In this document: positions 53,232 to 61,149 of the stretch, one piece after another
Layout of the letters: each line of letters starts with the position of its first letter
How positions within the stretch are numbered: position 1 is the first letter of the stretch
Assembly (NCBI RefSeq): GCF_040676675.1
Contig: NZ_JBFAPK010000007.1
Location: forward strand, 124,001-188,000
Source of the DNA: JBFAPK01 sp040676675
GTDB taxonomy: Bacteria > Actinomycetota > Actinomycetes > Mycobacteriales > Micromonosporaceae
Length of the DNA: 64,000 nucleotides
Reading direction: 5' to 3'
Notes under the pieces: model-generated
What the model was told of the DNA's origin: nothing
Database searches by the model: none
What the model saw: the letters and a program-made list of their open reading frames with translations, nothing else
Translations under genes and position numbers: made by a program

Positions 53232-54106
53232 GGTGCCTCCGCGGCGACGGCCGCCGTCGGTACCAGGTCCGGGTCGATACCCGCCTGCACCGCCAGCTCC
53301 CGGGCGCGCGGCCCCCTGAGCAGCTTCGCGGCGGCCTTCGCGTCGGTCGGCCCGAGGCCGTACGAGGGGCAGAGCTTCGCGAGCGTACAGGCGCCGCAGG
53401 CGGGCGTACGGGCGTGGCAGACGCGCCGGCCGTGGAAGATCACGCGGTGGGAGAGCATGGTCCAGTCCCGGCGGTCGAAGAGCGCCCCGACGGCATGCTC
53501 GATCTTGACCGGGTCCGTCTCCGTGGTCCAGCCCCAGCGCCGTACCAGCCGCTGGAAGTGGGTGTCCACGGTGATGCCGGGCACCCCGAACGCGTTGCCG
53601 AGGATGACGTTGGCCGTCTTGCGGCCGATGCCGGGCAGGGTCACCAGGTCGGCGAGGCGTCCCGGCACCTCACCGCCGTACCGTTCGACCAGTTGCTGGC
53701 CGAGCTTGAGCAGCGAATCGGCCTTGTTGCGGAAGAACCCGGTCGGCCGGAGCAGCTCCTCCAGCTCGGTCCGGTCCGCCCCGGCGTAGTCGGCCGCGCT
53801 CGGGTAGCGGGCGAAGAGCTTCGGCGTCACCTGGTTGACGCGCTTGTCCGTGGTCTGGGCGGAGAGGATCGTGGCGACCGCGAGCTGCAGCGGGCCCTCG
53901 TGGTCGAGTTCGCAGTGCGCGTCCGGGTGGGTCTCGGTCAGGATCCGGCCCATCTTGCGCGCCCGGCGCTTGCGCCCGAGGTCGGTCTCGTCGGGCGGCA
54001 CCGCGCCGGTGACGGCGGGGCCGGCCTTCGGTCGCCGGGAAGCGGGCGCGTTCCGTCGTTTCTCTCCGGTGGTACCGGCCCGGCTGGGCTCACTGCTCGC
54101 GCTCAC
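53228..54106 (-). CDS. nth: Endonuclease III, DNA glycosylase/AP lyase
   Basis: Base-excision repair enzyme of 292 residues. Helix-hairpin-helix LPGIGRKTANVI carrying the catalytic Lys, catalytic Asp in VDTHFQR, and the iron-sulfur cluster cysteines in CHARTPACGACTLAKLC. The first 48 residues are a disordered extension beyond the usual size, so the true start may be downstream. First gene of the nth-TlpA-Nudix-MarP run. Confidence 0.95.
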   Translation of the reverse strand: MSASSEPSRAGTTGEKRRNAPASRRPKAGPAVTGAVPPDETDLGRKRRARKMGRILTETHPDAHCELDHEGPLQLAVATILSAQTTDKRVNQVTPKLFARYPSAADYAGADRTELEELLRPTGFFRNKADSLLKLGQQLVERYGGEVPGRLADLVTLPGIGRKTANVILGNAFGVPGITVDTHFQRLVRRWGWTTETDPVKIEHAVGALFDRRDWTMLSHRVIFHGRRVCHARTPACGACTLAKLCPSYGLGPTDAKAAAKLLRGPRARELAVQAGIDPDLVPTAAVAAEAP

Positions 54107-54139
54107 GCCGGAAAGCCTACGTCGGTCCCGCGCCCGGCC

Positions 54140-54182
54140 GGCCGAGGTGGCCGACAGGGCTCGGCGGGCCGAGGTGGCCGAC
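54140..54182. repeat. Duplicated 16-mer, 27-bp period
   Basis: GGCCGAGGTGGCCGAC occurs at 54140-54155 and 54167-54182 in the gap between capA and nth. Confidence 0.6.
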
Positions 54183-54268
54183 CGCGCCCGGCCGCCCGGC
54201 GCCGCGCCGGGGGTCCCGGCGAGCCGTCCGTCGGCCGTCGGGGCGGGACGCGCGGGGCACGCCGTCGG

Positions 54269-55468
54269 TCAGGCGCTGGGCGGGGAGATCTTTCCGTCGG
54301 CGGCCAACCGGGCGCCGGTACTCGGGAAGTCGGACTTGCAGAGCGACTGGACCAGGTTCAGGCCGCGCTTGGCGCCGTCCATCGTCGGGCGCCCGGCGCC
54401 GTTCATGTACGTCGAGACGAACTCCCCGCCGGCCCAGCTGCCGTCGGCGGCGAGCGAGACCTTCAGGACCCCGCCGTAGCCGAGCCGGCCGGTGTTGACC
54501 AGGGCACCCTGACCGCCCGCGAAGTTGCCGAGGCTGTACGCGATCAGGCGCCCCTGGTAGAACTCCATCGCCCGCAGCACGTGCGGCCCGTGCCCCACGA
54601 TCAGGTCGGCCCCGGCGTCGATCATCGCGTGCGAGAACCTGACCGGATCGCCCCGGTTCTCGCCCAGGAAGATCTCGGTGCCCGGCTTGACGCGGGTCTT
54701 GTCGGCGCCCTCCGCGCCCATGTGCACCTGGACCACGACCAGGTCGGCCATGGTCGCCGCCTTCGCCACCACCTTCTTGGCCGAGCCGATGTCGACCAGG
54801 CTGTTGGACCAGACGTACGAGGAGAAGCCGACCACCGCGATCTTGACTCCCTTGACCTCGACGACGGTGATCTCGTTGGGCGCCCCGGTGTGCCGCAGGC
54901 CGTACTTCTCCAGCGCGTTCTGGGTGTTGCGGTAGCCGGCCGGGCCGTAGTCGTACCCGTGGTTGTTCGCCTGGTTGAGCAGGTCGTAGCCGGCGTCCTT
55001 GAGATGCTGGGCGTACGACGGCGGGACCCGGAACTGGTGGCATCCGCTGGAGCCGGCCCCGCACTTCGAGGTGCCCGTGTCGTCGGTCAACGGCTCTTCG
55101 AGGTTCCCCATCGCCAGGTCGGCCGGGATCGCCTCCTTGACGGAGTCGTAGAAGCCCTTGCCGCCGTTGGGGGGCAGCCGGCCCGGCGCGTTCCCCATGA
55201 TGTTGTCGCCGGTGGCCGAGAGCGTGACGACCTGTCCGCCGGCCGAGGAGTCGGCGGGAGCCGGGGAGCCGGTCGCGCCGGCGGCCGAGCCAGGGGCCGG
55301 AGGGGTCGCGGTGGCGCCCTGCCAGCGCACCCCGCCGTTGTCGCCCCGGAGTGCACCGATCACGAACACCCCGGCCATGACCAGGGCGAGCAGCCCGGCG
55401 GTGAGCGCGAACACGGGCCAGCGGGCGGAACGCGCGGGCCGATCAGGGGGCGGGAATTCAGCGGACAT
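54269..55468 (-). CDS. CapA/PGA_cap family membrane-anchored protein
   Basis: 399 residues. One N-terminal membrane helix (about 17-41), a Ser/Pro/Ala linker, then a metallophosphatase-like CapA domain: SATGDNIMGN at about 85, GNLEEPLTDD, LLNQANNHGYDYG, VVVQVHMGAE and GHGPHVLRAMEFY. The family includes poly-gamma-glutamate synthesis proteins, but many members are surface enzymes of unknown function. It is absent from the comparable M. tuberculosis segment. Confidence 0.88.
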   Translation of the reverse strand: MSAEFPPPDRPARSARWPVFALTAGLLALVMAGVFVIGALRGDNGGVRWQGATATPPAPGSAAGATGSPAPADSSAGGQVVTLSATGDNIMGNAPGRLPPNGGKGFYDSVKEAIPADLAMGNLEEPLTDDTGTSKCGAGSSGCHQFRVPPSYAQHLKDAGYDLLNQANNHGYDYGPAGYRNTQNALEKYGLRHTGAPNEITVVEVKGVKIAVVGFSSYVWSNSLVDIGSAKKVVAKAATMADLVVVQVHMGAEGADKTRVKPGTEIFLGENRGDPVRFSHAMIDAGADLIVGHGPHVLRAMEFYQGRLIAYSLGNFAGGQGALVNTGRLGYGGVLKVSLAADGSWAGGEFVSTYMNGAGRPTMDGAKRGLNLVQSLCKSDFPSTGARLAADGKISPPSA

Positions 55469-55618
55469 CGCCCGCGACCATACCGGCCGCCCGCAAGCCC
55501 GGGGACCGCCCGAACGGCCGGTAGGGGATGCGCGCGCGGGTCGGGCGAGTGGCGTCCGCGCCGGGCCCGGTGGCGCTCCGGTCGCGGGGCCGGGGGGCCC
55601 GCCCGCCGGGCGCCGGTA

Positions 55619-56296
55619 TCAGCGCGCGTCGTGGTGCCGCACCGACCACGGTACGACCGGACGGGCGCCGCCGTCCCGCACCGCCGCGTACCCGGCCCGG
55701 GCCAGCGGCGCGCCCCAGCGCGAGCGCGGGCCACCGTACGCGGCGGGTGGGCCGTCGGGCGGGCAGAGGACGGTGACGGCGTCGGTGGCGGTACCGGTGG
55801 CGGCCAGACCGAGGGCGGCCAGCGCCTGGGCCTTCGCCTCGGTGACCGTGGCGATCGCGTTGACCAGCGCGGCGTCGCTCAGCCGGGCCGGTACGAAGGC
55901 GACGATGTTGACCGTACCGACCGGGTGCGCCGGCGGCGCGGCGGCGGGTGCCGCCGGGGCGGCAGCCTGGATCGGGGCGCCGAGCCCCACCGTGGCCCAG
56001 ACCCGTACCCCTTCGTCCTCGCGGCGCACCACCTCCGTCACGTCCACGCCGGTGAGCAGCCCGACCCCGGGCCCCCGCAGACCGAACCGGGCGGCGATCT
56101 CCCGCAGGTGCGCGTCCGGGTCGTCCCGGTGGTACGACATCGGGACGGTCGCGTTGACGACCCACCGCCGTACGCCGATGCCGCCGCCGAGCGGGGCTGA
56201 GCTGACGGCGCGCAGCGGCGCCTCCGGGCGCCAGACCAGCGCGGGGATCTCCCACCCGTCCTCGGCTCGATAGATCAACTCCGGCTCGGTACGCAC
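55619..56296 (-). CDS. cbiZ: Adenosylcobinamide amidohydrolase, CbiZ family
   Basis: 225 residues. Conserved CbiZ blocks: MSYHRDDPDAHLREIA, GVGLLTGVDVTEVV, ATVGLGAP, GTVNIVAFVPARLSDAALV and TEAKAQALAALGL ... GTATDAVTVL. The enzyme removes the aminopropanol side chain from adenosylcobinamide so that adenosylcobyric acid can re-enter B12 synthesis. No other cobalamin gene is nearby, so it acts in salvage. A roughly 14-residue Ala/Pro insertion sits in mid-protein. GTG start, divergent from crp. Confidence 0.85.
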   Translation of the reverse strand: MRTEPELIYRAEDGWEIPALVWRPEAPLRAVSSAPLGGGIGVRRWVVNATVPMSYHRDDPDAHLREIAARFGLRGPGVGLLTGVDVTEVVRREDEGVRVWATVGLGAPIQAAAPAAPAAAPPAHPVGTVNIVAFVPARLSDAALVNAIATVTEAKAQALAALGLAATGTATDAVTVLCPPDGPPAAYGGPRSRWGAPLARAGYAAVRDGGARPVVPWSVRHHDAR

Positions 56297-56609
56297 GGGC
56301 CGACCCTACGGCGCCCGCCGCCGGGGGCGTACCGGGCCGGCGGGCCGGACGGAGCGGGCAGACCTCCCGCCCGGCCGAAGTGCCCCGACGGGACGGGTAG
56401 CGGCGGCGAGGCGGGGTACGCGGGGGCGACAAGCGAGCAGCCGGGGATAATAAACGGTCAACAGGCCCCTCGGGTTACGCCGCCGGATCAAGATTCCAGG
56501 GGTGCGCCTCCGATTTCCCTCTACCTGCGCCTAGACTTGGCGGCGCGCGACAGATCACCCGGCCGGCAGAACCGCCCGGCGGACAGCACGCGTGAGGCGG
56601 AGGTGTGGG
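56297..56609. promoter_or_regulatory. Divergent promoter region of cbiZ and crp
   Basis: About 310 bases with no gene. It contains an AT-rich patch GGATAATAAACGG near 56448 and CCTAGACTTGG near 56532 that could supply -10 elements. No clear CRP palindrome (TGTGA-N6-TCACA) is visible, so autoregulation cannot be read from the sequence. Confidence 0.4.
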
Positions 56610-57287
56610 ATGGACGAGGTACTGGCTCGCAGCGGGATCTTCCAGGGTGTCGACCCGGAGGCTGCGGAGGCGTTGGCCAAGGAGATGGAGACGATCGACG
56701 TCCGCAAGGGCGAGGTCGTGTTCAACGAGGGCGAGCCCGGCGACAGCCTCTACATCCTGCTCAGCGGCAAGATCAAGGTCGGTCGCCGCGCCGCCGACGG
56801 GCGGCAGAACCTGATCGCGGTGATGGGCCCGTCGGACATGGTGGGCGAGCTGTCGCTCTTCGACCCGGGGCCGCGTACCGCGACCGCCACCGCCGTCACC
56901 GACACCCGCCTGGTCCGGCTGCGCAAGCAGGCGCTGCGCCCCTGGCTGGCCAACCGGCCGGAGATCGCCGAGCAGCTGCTCCGCGTGCTCGCCCGCAGGC
57001 TGCGCCGGACGAACGACTCGCTGGCCGACCTGATCTTCACGGACGTACCGGGCCGGGTGGCCAAGAACCTGCTGCAGATGGCGGGCCGCTTCGGCACTCG
57101 CGACGGCGGGGTCCTGCGGGTCACCCACGACCTCACCCAGGAGGAGATCGCCCAGCTCGTCGGCGCGTCCCGCGAGACGGTCAACAAGGCGCTGGCCGAC
57201 TTCGCCTCCCGCGGCTGGCTGCGGCTCGACGGCAAGAGCATCATCATCCTGGACCCGGAGCGGCTGGCCCGCCGCGCCCGGGTCTGA
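56610..57287 (+). CDS. crp: Crp/GlxR-type transcriptional regulator
   Basis: 225 residues from MDEVLARSGIF with GGAGG six to seven bases upstream. A cyclic-nucleotide domain with the phosphate-binding cassette GELSLFDPGPRTATATA (about 75-91) precedes a winged helix HTH (TQEEIAQLVGASRETVNKAL, about 176-195). Matches the global actinobacterial CRP (M. tuberculosis Rv3676), which stands near nth as here. A long hairpin follows the gene. Confidence 0.94.
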   Translation: MDEVLARSGIFQGVDPEAAEALAKEMETIDVRKGEVVFNEGEPGDSLYILLSGKIKVGRRAADGRQNLIAVMGPSDMVGELSLFDPGPRTATATAVTDTRLVRLRKQALRPWLANRPEIAEQLLRVLARRLRRTNDSLADLIFTDVPGRVAKNLLQMAGRFGTRDGGVLRVTHDLTQEEIAQLVGASRETVNKALADFASRGWLRLDGKSIIILDPERLARRARV

Positions 57288-57294
57288 GTTGCCG

Positions 57295-57336
57295 GCCCTC
57301 GCTTCGCTCGGGCGGCTCGCGCGCCTGAAGAGCCGC
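57295..57336. repeat. Dispersed intergenic repeat, copy B
   Basis: Begins eight bases after the crp stop and is about 85-90 percent like copy A after ppa; the core GCTCGGGCGGCTCGCGCGCC is identical. Confidence 0.7.
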
Positions 57337-57368
57337 CCGGTAGGCGCCAGTCGCGGCACCTAGGCTGA

Positions 57369-57426
57369 CAAATACAGAGAAAGAGGGGTTAACCGCACGC
57401 GGTTAGCCCCTCTTTCTCTGTATTTG
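57369..57426. terminator. Near-perfect 28-bp hairpin after crp
   Basis: 57369-57396 pairs with 57399-57426 with a single G-U/mismatch position. The arms contain AAATACAGAGAAAG and are strikingly AT-richer than the surroundings. It probably terminates crp and insulates the tetR gene. Such a long stem could also have come from a mobile palindrome. Confidence 0.85.
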
Positions 57427-57452
57427 CGCGCTGGCCGTCGCCTGCGGGTGAG

Positions 57453-57478
57453 AAACAAGCAGGCTTGACTGTTTGTTT
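57453..57478. promoter_or_regulatory. Probable TetR operator
   Basis: Imperfect palindrome AAACAAGCAG (57453-57462), six-base centre GCTTGA, CTGTTTGTTT (57469-57478); one mismatch in ten arm positions. A -35-like TTGACT (57465-57470) overlaps it. It lies 22 bases before the tetR start, the usual place for an autoregulated operator. Confidence 0.7.
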
Positions 57479-57499
57479 GTGGACGGGAAGGCTGGGGTG

Positions 57500-58120
57500 A
57501 TGGCGGCCGGTCCGACCCGTACCCCCCAGCGGGAGCGCAGCCGTGGCACCCAGGCGCGACTGCTGGCGGCCACCGTCGACTCCCTGGTCGAGTGCGGCTG
57601 GTCCGGCACCACGACCACCGGCGTCGCGGCCCGGGCCGGGGTCTCCCGGGGCGCCCAGTTGCACCACTACCCGACGAAGGCCGCGCTGGTCATCGCCGCC
57701 GTCGAGCACCTCGCGGAGCGCCGGGCCGCCGAGATCCGCGGCGAGGCCGCCGCGCTGCCGAGCGGCCCCCGCCGGCTCGACCGGGTGGTCGACATGCTCG
57801 CCGCCGCCTTCACCGGACCGCTCTTCGCCGCCGCGCTCGAACTGTGGGTGGCCGCCCGTACCGATCCGGAGCTGCGCGACGCGCTCGTACCGCTGGAGGC
57901 GCAGGTGGGCCGCGAGCTGTACCACCTCACCGTCGACCTGCTCGGGGTGGACGAGCGCGTCCCGGGCGTACGCGAGAGCGTGCAGGCCACCCTCGACCTG
58001 CTCCGCGGGCTCGGGGTGGCGAACCTGCTCACCGACGACACCGCCCGGCGCACCGCCCTGCTCGAAGCGTGGAAACGCCAGCTCGCCGCGCTGCTCGCCC
58101 CCGCACCCGTCGAACGCTGA
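57500..58120 (+). CDS. TetR-family transcriptional repressor
   Basis: 206 residues from MAAGPTRTPQR; GGGAAGG lies upstream. N-terminal HTH TTTTGVAARAGVSRGAQLHHY (about 36-56) and a helical ligand domain. It heads the fatty acyl/terpene-type cluster and is preceded by a palindrome, so it likely represses this cluster and senses an acyl-CoA or related ligand. GTG 57497 is an alternative start. Confidence 0.9.
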   Translation: MAAGPTRTPQRERSRGTQARLLAATVDSLVECGWSGTTTTGVAARAGVSRGAQLHHYPTKAALVIAAVEHLAERRAAEIRGEAAALPSGPRRLDRVVDMLAAAFTGPLFAAALELWVAARTDPELRDALVPLEAQVGRELYHLTVDLLGVDERVPGVRESVQATLDLLRGLGVANLLTDDTARRTALLEAWKRQLAALLAPAPVER

Positions 58121-58200
58121 CCACCCGCCGAACGCTGACCACCTGCCGAGCACTGACCACCCGCCGAACGCTGACCACCTGCCGAGCACTGACCACCCGC
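58111..58200. repeat. 18-bp tandem repeat, five copies
   Basis: Units at 58111, 58129, 58147, 58165 and 58183, each 18 bases with TGACCACC, alternating CGAACGC and CGAGCAC starts (a 36-bp higher-order period), then a partial unit. The tetR stop lies in the first unit. Confidence 0.92.
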
Positions 58201-58218
58201 CGAACGCCCGGAGACGAC

Positions 58219-59112
58219 ATGGTCGACCTGGAGAGTCTGCTCGCCGATCTGGCCGACGAGTCGGCCGAACTCGACACGCTGGTCGCCACCCGGGACGCGG
58301 TCCAGTGGGCCCGGCCGACCCCGGCGCCCGGCTGGACCATCGCCCACCAGATCGCCCACCTCGCCTGGACCGACCACGCGGCGCTGCTGGCCGCGACCGA
58401 TCCGGCGGCGTTCGCGGAGTTCGTCGGGGTCGCCACCCGGTACCCCGGCGACTTCGTCGACCGGGGCGCGGCCGAGTTCCTCGCCCCCCGGGCCGAGCTG
58501 CTGGCCCGCTGGCGGACGGGGCGGACCGCGCTCGCCGAGGCGCTGCGAACCGCGCCGGCCGGGTCGAAGCTGCCCTGGTACGGCACGCGGATGGCGCCGG
58601 CCTCGATGGTCACCGCCCGGATCATGGAGACCTGGGCGCACGGGCAGGATGTCGCCGACGCGCTGGGCCTCACCCGTACGCCCACGCCTCGGCTCCGGCA
58701 CGTCGCGCACCTCGGCGCCCGTACCGTCGGACACAGCTTCACCGCCCACGGCCGGCCGGCGCCGGACGCACCGGTCCGGGTCGAGCTGGTCGCGACCCCG
58801 GCGCCGGACGGCGACGGCGAGCCGGACGGCGGGCTCTGGGTTTTCGGGCCGGCCGACGCGGTCAACGTGGTCAGCGGGCCCGCCCTCGACTTCTGCCTGC
58901 TGGTGACCCAGCGGCGGCACCGCGCCGACCTGGCGCTGGTGGCGACCGGACCGGTGGCCGAGGAATGGCTCGACCTGGCCCAGGCCTTCGCCGGGCCACC
59001 CGGCCCGGGCCGCGAGCCCGGGGCAGGCCGCGAGCCGAGGGCGGGACAGGACGCCGGCCCGGGACGCGAACCCGGAGCGGGCCGCGAGCCGGGCGGGCGG
59101 CCCGTCGCATGA
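58219..59112 (+). CDS. TIGR03084-type metal-binding protein (DinB/MDMPI fold)
   Basis: 297 residues from MVDLESLLAD with GGAG eight bases upstream. The N-terminal DinB-like four-helix part has WTIAHQIAHLAWTDH (about 37-51) and METWAHGQDVADAL (about 135-148), which supply the His ligands of mycothiol-dependent maleylpyruvate isomerase-type proteins. The C-terminal 35 residues are a repetitive Gly/Pro/Arg/Glu tail (GREPGAGREP-like). Its stop overlaps the next start (ATGA), as in other actinobacterial acyl-CoA carboxylase clusters. Confidence 0.85.
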   Translation: MVDLESLLADLADESAELDTLVATRDAVQWARPTPAPGWTIAHQIAHLAWTDHAALLAATDPAAFAEFVGVATRYPGDFVDRGAAEFLAPRAELLARWRTGRTALAEALRTAPAGSKLPWYGTRMAPASMVTARIMETWAHGQDVADALGLTRTPTPRLRHVAHLGARTVGHSFTAHGRPAPDAPVRVELVATPAPDGDGEPDGGLWVFGPADAVNVVSGPALDFCLLVTQRRHRADLALVATGPVAEEWLDLAQAFAGPPGPGREPGAGREPRAGQDAGPGREPGAGREPGGRPVA

Positions 59113-60824
59113 TCAGGATTGGCAACGCCTCGGGCTTCTACGGCGACCGCTTCGACGCCTGGCGGGAAATGCTCGACGGTGGCGAGCTGGACGTGCTGAC
59201 CGGCGACTACCTGGCCGAGCTGACCATGCTGATCCTGGGCCGGGACCGGCTCCGGGACCCCGACCTCGGCTACGCGCGCACCTTTCCGCGGCAGCTGGAG
59301 TCCTGCCTCGGCCTCGCCGTGCAGCGCAACGTGAAGATCGTGACCAACGCGGGCGGCGTCAACCCGGCCGGGCTCGCCGCCGCGCTGCGCAGTCTGGCCG
59401 AGCGGCTCGGCGTGCCCGCGCGGATCGGGTACGTCGAAGGCGACGAGGTGCGGCGCCCGGACGCGCTCACCGCCAACGCCTACCTCGGCGCGTACGGCAT
59501 CGCCGCCTGCCTGGACGGCGGGGCGGACATCGTGGTCACCGGCCGGGTCACGGACGCGTCGCTCGTGGTCGGCCCGGCGATAGCCCACTTCGGCTGGGGG
59601 CGCGACGAGTTCGACGCGCTGGCCGGGGCGACCGTCGCCGGACACCTGATCGAGTGCGGGGCGCAGGTCACCGGCGGCAACTTCAGCTTCTTCACCGAGC
59701 TGCCGGACGGCGGGCTCCGGCCCGGCTTCCCGGTCGCCGAGCTGCACGCCGACGGCTCGGCCGTGATCACCAAGCATCCGGGTACCGGTGGCGCGGTCAC
59801 GCCCGAGACCGTCACCGCCCAGCTGCTGTACGAGATCGGCGGCCCCGACTACCTCGGCCCCGACGTGGTGACCCGGCTGGACGGGATCACCCTGACCCCC
59901 GACGGCCCGGACCGGGTACGGGTGACCGGCGCCCGGGGCGCGCCTCCGCCGCCCACCCTGAAGCTCGGCCTGAACCGCCTCGGCGGGTACCGCAACTCGA
60001 TGACCTTCGTGCTCTGCGGGCTGGAGATCGAGGCGAAGGCGGCCCTGGTCCGGGAGCAGTTGCGGGCGGCGGTCGGCGCCGAGGGGCTGGAGTTCACGCT
60101 GGCCCGTACGGACCATCGCGACGCGGCGGAGACCGAGTCGGCGAGCGCGCTGCTACACGTACACCTGCGGGATCCGGACGCCAAGCGGGCCGGGCGGGCG
60201 TTCTCGGCGGCGGCGGTGGAGCTGGCGCTCGCCTCGTACCCGGGCTGCACGCTGACGACGCCGCCCGGCGAGGCGACCCCGTACGGCGTCTTCACCGCAG
60301 AGGAGATCGCGCAGGACGCCGTGGCCCACGTCGCGGTGCTCCCCTCGGGCGAGCGCGTACCGGTCTCGCCCCCGCCCCGCTTCGCCGTACCCGGGCCCGT
60401 CCGGGCCGTTCCACCCCCGCCGCCCGCGCCCGCGCGCCTGGGCGCGGTCGGGCCGGACCGGCCGGCGGCGAGCGGCGGGCGCCACGGGCCGGCGACCCGG
60501 CGGGCGCCGCTCGGCGAGATCGTGGGGGCCCGATCGGGGGACAAGGGCGGGGACGCCAACCTCGGCGTCTGGGCCCGCTCCGACGCGGCGGCCCGCTGGC
60601 TGCGCGAGTGGCTGACCGTGGAACGGCTCCGGGAGCTGCTGCCGGAGACCGGGCGGCTGCCGATCGAGCGGTACGAGCTGCCCAACCTGCGCGCGGTCAA
60701 CTTCGTGCTGCGCGGGCTGCTCGGCGAGGGGGTGGCGGCGTCGACGCGCTTCGACCCCCAGGCCAAGGCGCTCGGTGAGCTGCTGCGCTCGCGCGTGGTC
60801 GACCTACCGGCGGAGTTGGCGTGA
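59109..60824 (+). CDS. AtuA family protein, acyclic terpene utilisation type
   Basis: 571 residues. The DUF1446/AtuA domain (about 1-440) begins MIRIGNASGFYGDRFDAW and contains VTNAGGVNPAGLA, DIVVTGRVTDASLVVGP and GGNFSFF. A C-terminal AtuA-like module (about 475-571) contains ARSGDKGGDANLGVWA. AtuA is required for citronellol/geraniol breakdown in Pseudomonas, but homologues also sit in leucine/branched-acyl clusters; its chemistry is unclear. The start is fixed by the ATGA overlap. Confidence 0.9.
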   Translation: MIRIGNASGFYGDRFDAWREMLDGGELDVLTGDYLAELTMLILGRDRLRDPDLGYARTFPRQLESCLGLAVQRNVKIVTNAGGVNPAGLAAALRSLAERLGVPARIGYVEGDEVRRPDALTANAYLGAYGIAACLDGGADIVVTGRVTDASLVVGPAIAHFGWGRDEFDALAGATVAGHLIECGAQVTGGNFSFFTELPDGGLRPGFPVAELHADGSAVITKHPGTGGAVTPETVTAQLLYEIGGPDYLGPDVVTRLDGITLTPDGPDRVRVTGARGAPPPPTLKLGLNRLGGYRNSMTFVLCGLEIEAKAALVREQLRAAVGAEGLEFTLARTDHRDAAETESASALLHVHLRDPDAKRAGRAFSAAAVELALASYPGCTLTTPPGEATPYGVFTAEEIAQDAVAHVAVLPSGERVPVSPPPRFAVPGPVRAVPPPPPAPARLGAVGPDRPAASGGRHGPATRRAPLGEIVGARSGDKGGDANLGVWARSDAAARWLREWLTVERLRELLPETGRLPIERYELPNLRAVNFVLRGLLGEGVAASTRFDPQAKALGELLRSRVVDLPAELA

Positions 60825-60850
60825 CCCCGGCGCCGGCGCGACGGCCGGAC

Positions 60851-60960
60851 GGACCGCCGGCCGACCGACACACGCGCCCAAAGCGCGGCGGACCGACCGC
60901 CGGCCGACCGACACGCGCACCCGAAGCGCGGCGGACCGACGTGCGCACCCGACGGCGGCC
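60851..60960. repeat. Degenerate tandem repeat, about 39-43 bp
   Basis: Units beginning GGACCG... at about 60851, 60890 and 60933 share CCGCCGGCCGACCGACAC and AAGCGCGGC. The array lies in the 320-base gap between the AtuA and carboxyltransferase genes. Confidence 0.65.
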
Positions 60961-61038
60961 GACCGGCACGCGGGAGCGACGGTGGCGGGGGCGCGGGTCC
61001 GTGTCGCCCGCCGCGAGCCGCTCGTTAGCGAGGTGGCG

Positions 61039-61149
61039 ATGGGCAAGAAGATCATGAGTGGGATCGTCGCGAAGGGCGTGGGATCTGGCGTGACCGGGCG
61101 CAACGAGGTCGGGATCGGGCACGGGCGGCACCGGGCGGGGCGACGGTGA
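61039..61149 (+). CDS. 36-codon ORF coupled to the carboxyltransferase gene
   Basis: Encodes a Gly/Lys/Arg-rich peptide starting MGKKIMSGIVAKG. GAGGTGGCG precedes the ATG, and the TGA overlaps the carboxyltransferase GTG (GTGA). No known family. It may only serve translational coupling. Confidence 0.4.
   Translation: MGKKIMSGIVAKGVGSGVTGRNEVGIGHGRHRAGRR

Noticed and set aside
56297..56609. Cobalamin riboswitch upstream of cbiZ
   Set aside because: No B12-box-like string or long structured leader could be identified.
58111..58200. CRISPR or direct-repeat origin (iterons)
   Set aside because: 18-bp units are contiguous without spacers; no replication gene nearby.
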